Shown here one piece after another: positions 36,447 through 45,504 of a DNA stretch of 64,000 nucleotides. A model generated the notes under the pieces. It was not told the DNA's origin, did not search any database, and saw only the letters and a list, made by a program, of their open reading frames with translations. The position numbers and the translations under genes are program-made. This stretch comes from Novosphingopyxis baekryungensis DSM 16222. GTDB taxonomy: Bacteria; Pseudomonadota; Alphaproteobacteria; Sphingomonadales; Sphingomonadaceae. The stretch covers positions 124,001 through 188,000 of the forward strand of contig NZ_ATUR01000004.1 in assembly GCF_000420305.1 (NCBI RefSeq). The letters run 5' to 3'. Each line of letters opens with the position of its first letter. Within the stretch, counting starts at the first letter, position 1.

Positions 36447-36475
36447 TTGTCACGCGACTGTCATGTGACAGTCAC
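36447..36475 (+). promoter_or_regulatory. Triple Pho box upstream of pstS
   Basis: Three 7-base units, TTGTCAC, CTGTCAT and CAGTCAC, are spaced by exactly 4 bases (GCGA, GTGA), giving an 11-base period on one face of the helix. This fits the PhoB binding consensus (CTGTCAT repeated every 11). The first unit starts 137 bases before the pstS ATG. Confidence 0.88.
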
Positions 36476-36583
36476 CGGGAAGCCATGCCGCATCCCTAAA
36501 GCGCGCAGATGATACCGGCCTTTCGAACAGCTGATGCCAATGGCCGGAAATATAACAAACGCTCATTTTTCAAGAGGTTTACG

Positions 36584-37633
36584 ATGTTCAAGCAGGTTGC
36601 GGCCCTGTCCGCGGGAATCGCGCTTCTGGCAGGCTGTCAGGATCAGGCCAGCACCTCGGGTGGCGGCACGCGCGATCATATTGCCATCGTTGGCTCCTCG
36701 ACCGTCTTCCCCTTCGCCAAGGCCGTGTCCGAGCGTTATGCCTCGGGTGCAGCAGGCCGCACCGCACCTGTGCTGGAATCGACCGGCACCGGCGGCGGTA
36801 TCGAGCAATTCTGCGCCGGCGTCGGCCCGGGCACGCCCGATGTGGCCAATGCCTCGCGCCGCATGAAAGTGAGCGAGCTGGAAACCTGCCAGAAGAACGG
36901 CGTGACCGATGTGGCCGAGGTTACCATCGGTATCGATGGCATCGCCATGGCCCAGTCCGTCGAGGGACCGAAGTTCGCGCTCACCGAAGCGCAGATCTAT
37001 CAGGCGCTGGCGGCCAAGCCCTATGGCATGGAACAGACGGCCAAGACCTGGGCCGATGTCGATGCCTCGCTGCCCAACATTCCGATCGCCGTCTATGGCC
37101 CGCCCAGCACGTCCGGCACGCGCGATGCCTTTGAGGAACTGATCCTTCAGAAAGGCTGCGACGCCAATCCGAAGATGGCCGCGCTGAAGGAAAGCGACAA
37201 GGACCAGCATGATGCGGTCTGCACCGACATCCGCACCGACGGCGCATATAAGGAGCAGGGCGAGAACGACAATCTGATCGTCCAGAAGCTGGCCAGCAAC
37301 CCGGACATGCTGGGTGTGTTCGGCTACAGCTATATGGAAGCGAACGCCAACAAGGTGCGCGGCATCCCGATCCAGGGCGTAACGCCCACCTATGATACGA
37401 TCGCCAGCGGCGAATATCCCGGTGCGCGCCCGCTCTACATCTATGTCAAGAAGGCGCATATCGGCAAGATTCCGGGCCTGAAGGATTATGTGCAGGAATT
37501 TGTTTCGGCAGGTGGCAAGGATGGCTATCTTGCGCCGCTCGGCCTGATTGCCCTGCCCGACGATGCGCGGGCAAAGGCGGCTGCCGATGTGGACGCCATG
37601 ACCTCTATCGACGCGGCTGCGCTGGCCAATTGA
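36584..37633 (+). CDS. pstS: Phosphate ABC transporter substrate-binding protein PstS
   Basis: 349 residues from ATG 36584 with AGAGG upstream; the frame back to 36509 passes out of the Pho-box leader. The signal peptide ends in the lipobox LLAGC, so it is a lipoprotein, unusual compared with the soluble E. coli form but known in other groups. Phosphate-binding motifs IVGSSTVFPFAKAV, ESTGTGGGIEQFC and GPPSTSGTRDAFEEL are intact. It captures phosphate in the periplasm for PstCAB and is the most strongly induced gene of the Pho regulon. Confidence 0.97.
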   Translation: MFKQVAALSAGIALLAGCQDQASTSGGGTRDHIAIVGSSTVFPFAKAVSERYASGAAGRTAPVLESTGTGGGIEQFCAGVGPGTPDVANASRRMKVSELETCQKNGVTDVAEVTIGIDGIAMAQSVEGPKFALTEAQIYQALAAKPYGMEQTAKTWADVDASLPNIPIAVYGPPSTSGTRDAFEELILQKGCDANPKMAALKESDKDQHDAVCTDIRTDGAYKEQGENDNLIVQKLASNPDMLGVFGYSYMEANANKVRGIPIQGVTPTYDTIASGEYPGARPLYIYVKKAHIGKIPGLKDYVQEFVSAGGKDGYLAPLGLIALPDDARAKAAADVDAMTSIDAAALAN

Positions 37634-37647
37634 TCGGGATATGGCAG

Positions 37648-37688
37648 GGCGTGGCTGGGCCTGCCGTTTCGGCGGCAGGCGGCACGCC
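37648..37688 (+). other. Intercistronic hairpin between pstS and pstC
   Basis: GCCTGCCG (37659-37666) pairs with CGGCAGGC (37673-37680), extended by GGCGTG and CACGCC outside. No T-run follows, so it is unlikely to be a strong terminator. Such structures protect the upstream message or attenuate reading into the next gene, which would keep PstS in excess over the permease. Confidence 0.7.
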
Positions 37689-37749
37689 GGGGCTAATCCG
37701 CAGATGGCGTGGATGCTGACGATGTTTTGGACCGGGAAAGGCTGAGCGA

Positions 37750-39126
37750 ATGGCTGGGGCAGGTCTGTTATTTCTGGTGCTGGGGCTGGGCCTGATCGCA
37801 TGGATCACGGGCCGGGCGCGGGCGGCTGCGTTCGTCAAGGCGGACCGGACGAACCTCAACAGCCTGCCCAGCTATCATGGCTGGTACATGGCGCTGTTCG
37901 CCGTGGTGCCGCCGCTGCTGTTCCTGGCGGTCTGGGGCGCCATCGTTCCGGCGCTGCAAACGGACATGGTGCTGTCTGCGCCCGCTGCGCAGGCGCTGCC
38001 GATGGACGGTTTTGCCCGCGCATCGATCCTGTCCGAAGCCCGGGCCATCGCGTCCGGCGCGCAGGACACCGCGTTCCAGCCGATGGCCGAACAGTTCGTG
38101 CCGCTCTACCGGGCCGCGATCGCCCATTATAACTGGATTGCCGTGGCCGCGACGGTGCTGCTGCTGTTTGCTGGCGGCACCTACGCCTTTACCCGGTTGA
38201 AGCCTGATTTCCGCGCCCGCACCAAGGTGGAACGGGTGGTCATGGGCGCGCTGCTGACGGCCTCGCTCATCGCCATCGTCACCACCATCGGCATCGTCGC
38301 CTCGCTGATTTTCGAGACGGTCCGCTTCTTCCAGATGGTCAACCCGATCGAGTTTCTCTTCGGCGCGACCTGGAACCCGCAAAGCACGGTCACGCCGGGT
38401 GGGGACAATGGCTTTGGCGCCATTCCGCTGTTCTGGGGAACGGTGTTCATCGGCGCGATCATTGCCATGATCGTGGCCATTCCGCTCGGCCTCATGAGCG
38501 CGGTCTATCTGACCCAATATGCCCGTCCCGCCGTGCGCAAATGGATGAAGCCAATTCTGGAGATCCTCGCCGGTGTGCCGACCGTGGTCTATGGCTATTT
38601 CGCCGCCCTGACGATTGCCCCTGCCCTGCGCGATTTTGCCGCCGCCGTGGGCATTCCCGGTGCCTCGTCCGAGAGCGCGCTCGCCGCCGGCGTGGTGATG
38701 GGGGTGATGATCATTCCCTTCGTTTCTTCCATGGCCGACGATTCGATTGCAGCAGTGCCCAATTCCATGCGGGACGGTTCGCTGGCAATGGGCTCGACCA
38801 AGTCTGAAACCATCAAGAAGGTGCTGATCCCGGCCGCGCTGCCCGGTGTGGTCGGCGGCGTGCTGCTGGCCGTCAGCCGCGCCATCGGGGAAACCATGAT
38901 CGTGGTGATGGCCGCCGGCCTGACCGCCAACATGACCGCCAACCCCTTTGCCAGCGTGACCACGGTGACGGTGCAGATCGTCCAGCTGCTGACCGGCGAT
39001 CAGGAATTCGACAGCCCCAAGACGCTTGCCGCCTTCGCGCTGGGCCTGGTGCTGTTCATCGTCACGCTGCTGCTGAACCTCGTCGCCCTGCGCGTGGTGA
39101 AGCGGTACCGGGAGGCCTATGAATGA
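37750..39126 (+). CDS. pstC: Phosphate ABC transporter permease PstC (long form)
   Basis: 458 residues, longer than the E. coli protein by about 140 because of an extra N-terminal region with two membrane segments (residues 1-20 and 48-65) and a further helix near 125. The core permease region starts around 190 and has the EAA-type loop SMRDGSLAMGSTKSETIKKVLIPAALPG. This long form is usual in alphaproteobacteria. The stop overlaps the pstA ATG. Confidence 0.96.
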   Translation: MAGAGLLFLVLGLGLIAWITGRARAAAFVKADRTNLNSLPSYHGWYMALFAVVPPLLFLAVWGAIVPALQTDMVLSAPAAQALPMDGFARASILSEARAIASGAQDTAFQPMAEQFVPLYRAAIAHYNWIAVAATVLLLFAGGTYAFTRLKPDFRARTKVERVVMGALLTASLIAIVTTIGIVASLIFETVRFFQMVNPIEFLFGATWNPQSTVTPGGDNGFGAIPLFWGTVFIGAIIAMIVAIPLGLMSAVYLTQYARPAVRKWMKPILEILAGVPTVVYGYFAALTIAPALRDFAAAVGIPGASSESALAAGVVMGVMIIPFVSSMADDSIAAVPNSMRDGSLAMGSTKSETIKKVLIPAALPGVVGGVLLAVSRAIGETMIVVMAAGLTANMTANPFASVTTVTVQIVQLLTGDQEFDSPKTLAAFALGLVLFIVTLLLNLVALRVVKRYREAYE

Positions 39127-40409
39127 TTGATACGACGCCCCGCTTCACCGTGGACGGCACGCGCACCGCGCCGACCAACTGGGACAGTCCGGACATGCGC
39201 AAGCGCATTGCGCGGCGCTATGCTGCCGAGCGGCGTTTCAAATATCTCGGCATGGGCGCCGTCATCCTGTCGGCGGCGTTCCTCGCCTTTCTGCTCTATG
39301 TGATGATCGGCAACGGGCTGAGCGGGTTTCAGCGGACCGAAGTGGCGCTGGACGTGGACTTCCCCGCGCTGACCGGCGGCACCGGCGCCGCCGCGCTGAC
39401 CGGGCCGAGCGCGGAAAACACCGCGGCATCGCTCGATCTGCCGGGCGTCGTGTCCGTCGCAGTGGAAGCGCAATATGGCGAGACCGAGGTGCCGATCTTT
39501 TCCAGCGGTGCCTGGCAGATCGTGCAGAAACGTCTGCTGGAGGATCCGGCGCTGATCGAGGCCAGGCAGACCATGTGGCTGCCCGCCTCGTCCGAACTGG
39601 ATATCGCGGCCAAGGAAGGCGGTAGCGCGCAGGCCGAGCGGCTGCTTGCCGCCCTGCGCGCCGGCGATGCGGTGCAGACCGGCTTCAACAGCAGCTTCCT
39701 GACCGGATCGGATGCGACCGATCCCGCGCAGGCCGGCATCTGGTCCGCCTTCAAGGGATCGCTGATGACCATGCTGGTCACCGTTATCCTTGCCTTCCCG
39801 ATCGGCGTGCTGGCCGCGCTCTATCTGGAGGAATATGCGCCCAAGAATCGCTGGACCGATCTGATCGAGGTGTCGATCAACAATCTGGCGGCCGTGCCCT
39901 CCATTATCTTCGGCCTGCTGGGCCTCGTCGTTTTCCTGAACTGGTTCAACATGCCGCGCTCCGCCGCGATCGTCGGCGGTCTGACGCTGGCTTTGATGAC
40001 CATGCCGATCATCGTCATCGCCGGGCGCAATGCGATCAAGTCGGTGCCGCCGTCGATCCGCGAGGCGGCGCTCGGTATCGGTGCCTCGCCCATTCAGGTG
40101 GTGTTCCACCATGTCCTGCCGCTGGCGCTGCCCGGCATCCTGACCGGCACGATCATCGGCATGGCGCGCGCGCTGGGTGAAACCGCGCCGCTGCTGCTGA
40201 TCGGCATGCGCGCCTTCATTCCTACCCCGCCCGGTGGCCTGACCGATCCGTCCACCGTGCTGCCCGTCCAGATCTATCTCTGGTCGGACGAGGTCAATCG
40301 CGGGTTCGTCGAGAAGACCAGCGCCGCGATTATCGTGCTGCTGCTCTTTCTCCTGTCGATGAACGCGCTGGCCATCTATCTGCGCAACAAATTCGAAACC
40401 CGCTGGTGA
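39123..40409 (+). CDS. pstA: Phosphate ABC transporter permease PstA (long form)
   Basis: 428 residues. The N-terminal 210 residues (cytoplasmic basic start, a helix around 40-62, then a periplasmic domain rich in Ala/Gly/Thr) correspond to the DUF3333-type extension. The permease core has [25 protein letters not shown] and the coupling loop [28 protein letters not shown] (residues about 300-330). Pairs with PstC in the membrane. Four bases separate it from pstB. Confidence 0.96.
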   Translation: MIDTTPRFTVDGTRTAPTNWDSPDMRKRIARRYAAERRFKYLGMGAVILSAAFLAFLLYVMIGNGLSGFQRTEVALDVDFPALTGGTGAAALTGPSAENTAASLDLPGVVSVAVEAQYGETEVPIFSSGAWQIVQKRLLEDPALIEARQTMWLPASSELDIAAKEGGSAQAERLLAALRAGDAVQTGFNSSFLTGSDATDPAQAGIWSAFKGSLMTMLVTVILAFPIGVLAALYLEEYAPKNRWTDLIEVSINNLAAVPSIIFGLLGLVVFLNWFNMPRSAAIVGGLTLALMTMPIIVIAGRNAIKSVPPSIREAALGIGASPIQVVFHHVLPLALPGILTGTIIGMARALGETAPLLLIGMRAFIPTPPGGLTDPSTVLPVQIYLWSDEVNRGFVEKTSAAIIVLLLFLLSMNALAIYLRNKFETRW

Positions 40410-40413
40410 TCCG

Positions 40414-41271
40414 ATGACCGATGATAACAGACGCAATGAGCAGCTTGCCCGCATCGCGCGCAACAATATGGGCGAAGCTGCCGCCGATGTGCCGTCCGAG
40501 CCGATAGGGCTGGCCGATCCCAAGATCAGCGCCCGCGGCGTCAATGTGTTCTATGGCGCCAAGCAGGCGATCAAGGACGTCTCGATCGATGTCGGCATGG
40601 ACAATGTCGTTGCCTTCATCGGCCCTTCGGGCTGCGGCAAATCCACCTTTCTGCGCACGCTCAACCGCATGAACGATACCATCCCCATCGCGCGGGTGGA
40701 GGGCGATATCCGCCTGGACGGTGAAGATATCTATTCCCCCAAGATGGACGTGGTGCAGCTGCGCGCACGGGTGGGCATGGTGTTCCAGAAGCCCAACCCC
40801 TTCCCCAAATCGATCTACGACAATGTGGCTTATGGCCCGCGCATCCACGGGCTGGCCTCCGGCAAGGCGGAGCTGGACGAGATCGTCGAGCGATCGCTGC
40901 AGCGTGCCGGGCTGTGGAACGAGGTCAGCGACCGGCTGAGCGATAGCGGCACGGCGCTCTCCGGCGGGCAGCAGCAGCGTCTGTGCATTGCGCGCGCCAT
41001 CGCCGTCGATCCCGAAGTGATCCTGATGGATGAGCCCTGTTCCGCGCTCGATCCGATTGCCACGGCGAAGATCGAGGAACTGATTCACGCGCTGCGCGGG
41101 CAATATGCTATCGTCATCGTGACGCATAACATGCAGCAGGCCGCCCGCGTCTCGCAACGCACGGCCTTTTTCCACCTCGGCACGCTGGTGGAATATGGCA
41201 AGACATCGGAAATCTTCACCAACCCGCGTGAAGAAAAGACCAAGGACTATATCACCGGTCGCTACGGCTAA
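40414..41271 (+). CDS. pstB: Phosphate ABC transporter ATP-binding protein PstB
   Basis: 285 residues. Walker [10 protein letters not shown], signature [17 protein letters not shown], Walker [14 protein letters not shown] and the H-loop [18 protein letters not shown] are all present. The typical PstB features RMNDTIP and [17 protein letters not shown] confirm the assignment. An N-terminal extension of about 40 residues precedes the domain. Energises phosphate uptake by PstCA and takes part in PhoR signalling with PhoU. Confidence 0.98.
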   Translation: MTDDNRRNEQLARIARNNMGEAAADVPSEPIGLADPKISARGVNVFYGAKQAIKDVSIDVGMDNVVAFIGPSGCGKSTFLRTLNRMNDTIPIARVEGDIRLDGEDIYSPKMDVVQLRARVGMVFQKPNPFPKSIYDNVAYGPRIHGLASGKAELDEIVERSLQRAGLWNEVSDRLSDSGTALSGGQQQRLCIARAIAVDPEVILMDEPCSALDPIATAKIEELIHALRGQYAIVIVTHNMQQAARVSQRTAFFHLGTLVEYGKTSEIFTNPREEKTKDYITGRYG

Positions 41272-41295
41272 CCTAGCACCGCAGAGGAACAGGAT

Positions 41296-41970
41296 ATGAA
41301 TCAGGCTGGCCATACCGTCAAAGCGTTCGACGATGAAATGTCCGACATCCGCGGCATGATCTCGGACATGGGCGCACGCGCCGAAGCGGCCGTCGAGGCG
41401 GCGATGAATGCGCTGCGCGACAATGACGTGGAAAGCGCGCGCGAGATCGTGAAGGGCGACAAGGAAATCGACGCGATCGAGGCGACCGTGGAGCGCCGCG
41501 TGGTGCGCACCATCGCGCTGCGCGCCCCGATGGCCGACGATCTGCGCGATCTGGTCGCCGCACTGAAAATGAGCGGCGTGATCGAGCGCATCGGCGACTA
41601 TGGCAAGAACGTCGCCAAGCGCGTGGGCGCGCTGGAGGGCCATGGCTTTCTGGACAGCAATCCGCAGCTTTTCCGCATGGCCGATATCGCCATCGAGATG
41701 GTGCATATGGCGATGGAAGCCTATGCGCGGCGCGATGTCGACATGGCCCGCGCGGTGTGCGTGCGCGACGATGATGTCGACCAGCTACACAAGGAGCTGT
41801 TTGTCGATTTCATCGCGCATGTCGCCAAACATCCGACCGACGCAACCGAGATCGCGCATCTGCTGTCGATTTCCAAGAATCTGGAACGCATCGGCGATCA
41901 CGCCACCAACTGTGCCGAGATGGTCTATTTCTCGCAGACCGGCAGCAATCTCGGCGACGAGTTCGATTGA
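41296..41970 (+). CDS. phoU: Phosphate signalling complex protein PhoU
   Basis: 224 residues, all helical, with two PhoU repeats. The metal-binding-type motifs are ADDLRDLVAALKMSGVIERIGDYGKNVAKR and the second repeat LSISKNLERIGDHATNCAEMV. It links the Pst transporter to PhoR and keeps the regulon off in high phosphate. It follows pstB and precedes phoB by 13 bases. Confidence 0.97.
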   Translation: MNQAGHTVKAFDDEMSDIRGMISDMGARAEAAVEAAMNALRDNDVESAREIVKGDKEIDAIEATVERRVVRTIALRAPMADDLRDLVAALKMSGVIERIGDYGKNVAKRVGALEGHGFLDSNPQLFRMADIAIEMVHMAMEAYARRDVDMARAVCVRDDDVDQLHKELFVDFIAHVAKHPTDATEIAHLLSISKNLERIGDHATNCAEMVYFSQTGSNLGDEFD

Positions 41971-41983
41971 GGAACCGCGCATT

Positions 41984-42679
41984 ATGAACAAACCCCGCAT
42001 GCTGCTGGTCGAGGATGACGAATCGCTGGCTGAACTGGTCCGCTGGCATTTCGAGCGGGAGGAGTTTCAGGTGCGGCACACGCCGGATGGCGAGGAAGCC
42101 CTGCTGCTGGCGCGCGAACAGACGCCCGATATCGTGCTGCTCGACTGGATGATCGAAAATCTGTCCGGCATCGAGGTGTGCCGCCAGCTGCGCAAGATCG
42201 AGACCACCGCCAATGTTCCGATCATCATGCTCACCGCGCGCGGCGAGGAGGATGACCGTATCCGCGGGTTCGAGATCGGCGCGGACGATTATGTCACCAA
42301 GCCCTTCAGCCCGCGCGAGCTGGTGGCCCGCGTCAATGCCGTGCTGCGCCGCGTGCGCCCCGCACTGGCCGGCGAGACGCTGAAATTCGCCGATGTCGAG
42401 ATGGACACGGTGGCCCACAAGGTGAAACGCGACGGCCAGACCATCGCGCTCGGCCCCACCGAATACCGCCTGTTCAAACATTTCCTGGAGCATCCCGGCT
42501 GGGTGTTCAGCCGCGAACGTCTGCTCGACAGCGTCTGGGGCCATGACAGCGATATCGAACCGCGCACCGTGGACGTGCATATCCGCCGCCTGCGCAAGGC
42601 GCTGAACATAGACGGCAAGCCGGACCTGATCCGCACCGTCCGCTCGGCCGGCTATTCGCTGGATCAGGACGCGGCCTAA
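41984..42679 (+). CDS. phoB: Phosphate regulon response regulator PhoB
   Basis: 231 residues from ATG 41984 with GAGGAA upstream; longer frames read through phoU. The receiver domain has acidic residues LLVEDDESL, phospho-acceptor Asp near 54 (LLDWMIENLSG) and DDYVTKPFSPRELVARVNA. The OmpR-type winged-helix output ends with the recognition region EPRTVDVHIRRLRKALN. Here phoB is at the end of the pst operon, while phoR is at its head. Confidence 0.97.
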   Translation: MNKPRMLLVEDDESLAELVRWHFEREEFQVRHTPDGEEALLLAREQTPDIVLLDWMIENLSGIEVCRQLRKIETTANVPIIMLTARGEEDDRIRGFEIGADDYVTKPFSPRELVARVNAVLRRVRPALAGETLKFADVEMDTVAHKVKRDGQTIALGPTEYRLFKHFLEHPGWVFSRERLLDSVWGHDSDIEPRTVDVHIRRLRKALNIDGKPDLIRTVRSAGYSLDQDAA

Positions 42680-42867
42680 GCGCACGCCCGATCGCCCCTC
42701 GCTTTTTCTGGCGGCTGAGGAAGACGACCCGATCCTGTCGGGTGGCGGCCTTTAAGTATTTGGGAATGCTACCTGTCTACCGACGCATGTTTCATGAGGC
42801 GTTGAAACGGCGTGCCGAGGCGGCGCGCGTTTGCGCGTGGGGACTTGGCGCGTAGAAGGGAGGGGGG

Positions 42868-44517
42868 ATGGCCAGACAGGCGATAGCGCAGATCGGCAAG
42901 CCGCTCCTGCTGGCGGCCTATCTGTTGTCGCTCACGCCAACCCTTGTCGAACGGACGCGCGGGATCGAAGATTGGCCGGGCCTCGTCCTCTATGCCCTGC
43001 TGTTTGCCGGTACTTCGGTGGCACTGGTGGCGACAGGCTATATCCGCCGCAGCGCAATCCGCCTGCCCCTGGCCGCGCTGCTGGCCATCGCGGCGTGGTT
43101 CAGCCTGACCTACACCGGTGCCACCACCCAATTTCTAAGCTATGACGGCTTCATCAACATGGTGCGGTCCGCCGGTTTTGCGCAGGACGCCATCGCCCAG
43201 AATGGCCATGCCATCCTATCTTCGCTCCTTGCGCCGGTCCTGTTGTTGTTGGGCCTTGCCCTTCCACCGCCATCGGTGCCGGCGCGCGTGCGCTATGCGC
43301 CTATCCTGTCGCTGCCTTTGGCGATGGCGTTGCTGACCGGCATCCTGTTTCTGCGCGGCGGGGAAGGCGCGCGCGGCCTGCCGGACAGCTATGCACCGCT
43401 CTCCTATGCCCTGCTGATGGGGTATGAGGCGGTCATGCTGGATACCGGCCCGCGCCAGCCGGTGACGATGCAGCCGCAGCGCCGCACCACCGCGCATATC
43501 GTGCTGATCGTGGATGAAAGCGTGACCGGGCGATATCTGGATATCAACAGCGAAACCGGCGTGCCGACGCCGCTGTCGCAAGCCTGGCCAGGGGTGACTA
43601 TCCGCAACTTCGGCGTTGCCGCAGCGGTGACGACCTGCAGCATCGGCAGCAACGTCACGCTGCGGCATGGCGGCACGCGCGGTGATTACCGGCGGATCAA
43701 TGCCACGCTGCCGCCGATCTGGGCCTATGCAAAGCGCAGCGGACGCAGGACCGTGTATATCGACGGTCAACGCAATCATGGCCGATTGCAGAACCGTATG
43801 ACGCAAACGGAAGCCGCCATGATCGATCGCTTCGTGCAGTTCGACGATGTGCCGGTACAGCGCCGCGATATGGCCATCGCCGCGCGGTTGACCGACCTCC
43901 TGCGCTCGCGCGAACCGCTGTTCATCATGGTCAACAAGGTTGGTGCCCATTTTCCGGTGCACGACAAATTTCCGGACAGCATGGCAGTCGACAGGCCGAT
44001 GCTGGCGCGCGGCACCCATCTGGACATAGCCGATACCGGCAATCGAACCGGCTTTGAAGGGCAGCCCGAGGACTGGCGACGCTATCGTAACAGCTACCGC
44101 AACACGCTGCGCTGGAATGTCGGCATGTTCTTCGAGCGGCTTCGCAAGCGTGCCGATCTGTCCAACACCATCATGCTGTACACGTCGGACCATGGCCAGA
44201 ATCTGCATGAGGATGGCGGTGCCGGACTGTCGACGCACTGCAATCCTGATCCGGTGAAGACCGAAGGCGAAGTGCCGCTGGTGATGCTGGCGGGCCATCG
44301 CACCGCCAAAGACGCGCCAAGCGCGACACCGTCCGGACCGGCAAGCCATTACCAGGTCTTCCCTACCCTGCTCCACCTGATGGGCTATGCGAAGCGCGAC
44401 ATTGCGCCAGTCTACGGCATGGGGCTGGACAGCGACGCGCCCGACCCCGGCACCTTCAACGCCCGGTTCAACGCACGGCTGAACAGGCAGCCCGTGTGGC
44501 GCAGGATCGGCCAGTAG
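42868..44517 (+). CDS. Phosphoethanolamine-transferase-like sulfatase-fold membrane protein
   Basis: 549 residues. Five hydrophobic segments occupy the first 180 residues. The periplasmic alkaline-phosphatase-type domain follows, with metal ligands HIVLIVDESVTGRYLDI, a nucleophile region VAAAVTTCSIGSNVTLR (Thr), and TSDHGQNLHEDG near 460. The architecture is that of EptA/CptA-type lipid phosphoethanolamine transferases. It lies 190 bases after phoB on the same strand, so a link to phosphate-dependent envelope remodelling is possible. I see no Pho box in the intergenic gap. The acceptor is unknown. Confidence 0.88.
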   Translation: MARQAIAQIGKPLLLAAYLLSLTPTLVERTRGIEDWPGLVLYALLFAGTSVALVATGYIRRSAIRLPLAALLAIAAWFSLTYTGATTQFLSYDGFINMVRSAGFAQDAIAQNGHAILSSLLAPVLLLLGLALPPPSVPARVRYAPILSLPLAMALLTGILFLRGGEGARGLPDSYAPLSYALLMGYEAVMLDTGPRQPVTMQPQRRTTAHIVLIVDESVTGRYLDINSETGVPTPLSQAWPGVTIRNFGVAAAVTTCSIGSNVTLRHGGTRGDYRRINATLPPIWAYAKRSGRRTVYIDGQRNHGRLQNRMTQTEAAMIDRFVQFDDVPVQRRDMAIAARLTDLLRSREPLFIMVNKVGAHFPVHDKFPDSMAVDRPMLARGTHLDIADTGNRTGFEGQPEDWRRYRNSYRNTLRWNVGMFFERLRKRADLSNTIMLYTSDHGQNLHEDGGAGLSTHCNPDPVKTEGEVPLVMLAGHRTAKDAPSATPSGPASHYQVFPTLLHLMGYAKRDIAPVYGMGLDSDAPDPGTFNARFNARLNRQPVWRRIGQ

Positions 44518-44562
44518 GCAGGCGCACGGTCCACAGCGAAGAAACGATCGGTTTTGCGTGCC

Positions 44563-45402
44563 TCACTCCATCCCCGGCACCGTCACCTCGAACATGGTCG
44601 GCCACAGCTTGCCGGTGATGAACAGCCGCCGCCCCTTGGCGTCCCAGGCTATGCCGTTGAGGACGGCATTCGGCTCGATCGCGCCGATTTCTTCTGCGAT
44701 CGCGCGGCAATCGATGATCTGGGTGACGATGCCGGTTCTGGCGTCGATGCGCAGGATGAATCCGGTCATCCAGACATTGGCGAGGATGCTGCCGTCCACA
44801 TATTCCAGCTCGTTCAGCTGCGGGATGGCGCGGCCGTCCGGCATCTGGACGAGCAGCGTGCGGCGCTGCGCGAACGTGTCCGGGTCCATGAAGCGCAGGA
44901 TGGGCGATCCGTCGGACAGGATCAGCGACTGCCCGTCCCCGGTCAGTCCCCAGCCCTCGCCCGCATAGTGAAATGCGCCCCTGGGCGCGAAATCCTTCAG
45001 CGCCCAGCGATGCGCCACGCCTGCCTGCCAGGTGAGGCTGATCAGCGCGTCCTTCCACAGCGCCAGCCCCTCGCCAAATTCCTGCGGCGGGATGGCGGTG
45101 CGTTGCAGCACCGCACCGTCTTCCAGACGAACCTTGCGAATTTCGGACTGTGCGCGCTGGCCCGTGCTCTCATACAGCGCGCCGTCATGCCAGAGCAGCC
45201 CCTGTGTGAACGCCCGCGGATCATGCGGATAGCGGGCGGCGATGGTGGGCACCACGACAGGCGGCAGCGCGGGCGGCCTCTCTGCGGCCCGCGCCTCGTC
45301 CTGCAATGTCCGGGTGGCCGCCTGCGCAGACGCCGTTTGCGCCGCCGCGCAGCCGGGCAGCAACAGGGCCAGCGATAGGGACGCGAACAGATAGGCTTTC
45401 AT
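44563..45402 (-). CDS. Glutaminyl-peptide cyclotransferase (bacterial beta-propeller type)
   Basis: 279 residues from ATG 45402; two ATGs just upstream are equally possible. The signal peptide ends in LLPGC, so probably a lipoprotein. The beta-propeller motifs are FTQGLLWHDGALYESTGQRAQSEIRKV, EFGEGLALWKDALISLTWQAGVAHRW, GEGWGLTGDGQSLILSDGSPILRFMDP and NELEYVDGSILANVWMTGFILRID (each repeated blade). It cyclises N-terminal Gln to pyroglutamate on exported proteins. Confidence 0.93.
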   Translation of the reverse strand: MKAYLFASLSLALLLPGCAAAQTASAQAATRTLQDEARAAERPPALPPVVVPTIAARYPHDPRAFTQGLLWHDGALYESTGQRAQSEIRKVRLEDGAVLQRTAIPPQEFGEGLALWKDALISLTWQAGVAHRWALKDFAPRGAFHYAGEGWGLTGDGQSLILSDGSPILRFMDPDTFAQRRTLLVQMPDGRAIPQLNELEYVDGSILANVWMTGFILRIDARTGIVTQIIDCRAIAEEIGAIEPNAVLNGIAWDAKGRRLFITGKLWPTMFEVTVPGME

Positions 45403-45504
45403 GGCCGCCATCATGCCCGCACGGCGCGGCATGGTAAATCGCGATTGCGACGAACCGCTGAACGGCCTTGTGTGGCCGAACGGCTGGAAAGCGCTGCCAA
45501 AAGG

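Noticed and set aside
42680-42867. Pho box upstream of the phosphoethanolamine-transferase-like gene
   Set aside because: Isolated CTGTC segments occur but without the 11-base repeat spacing.
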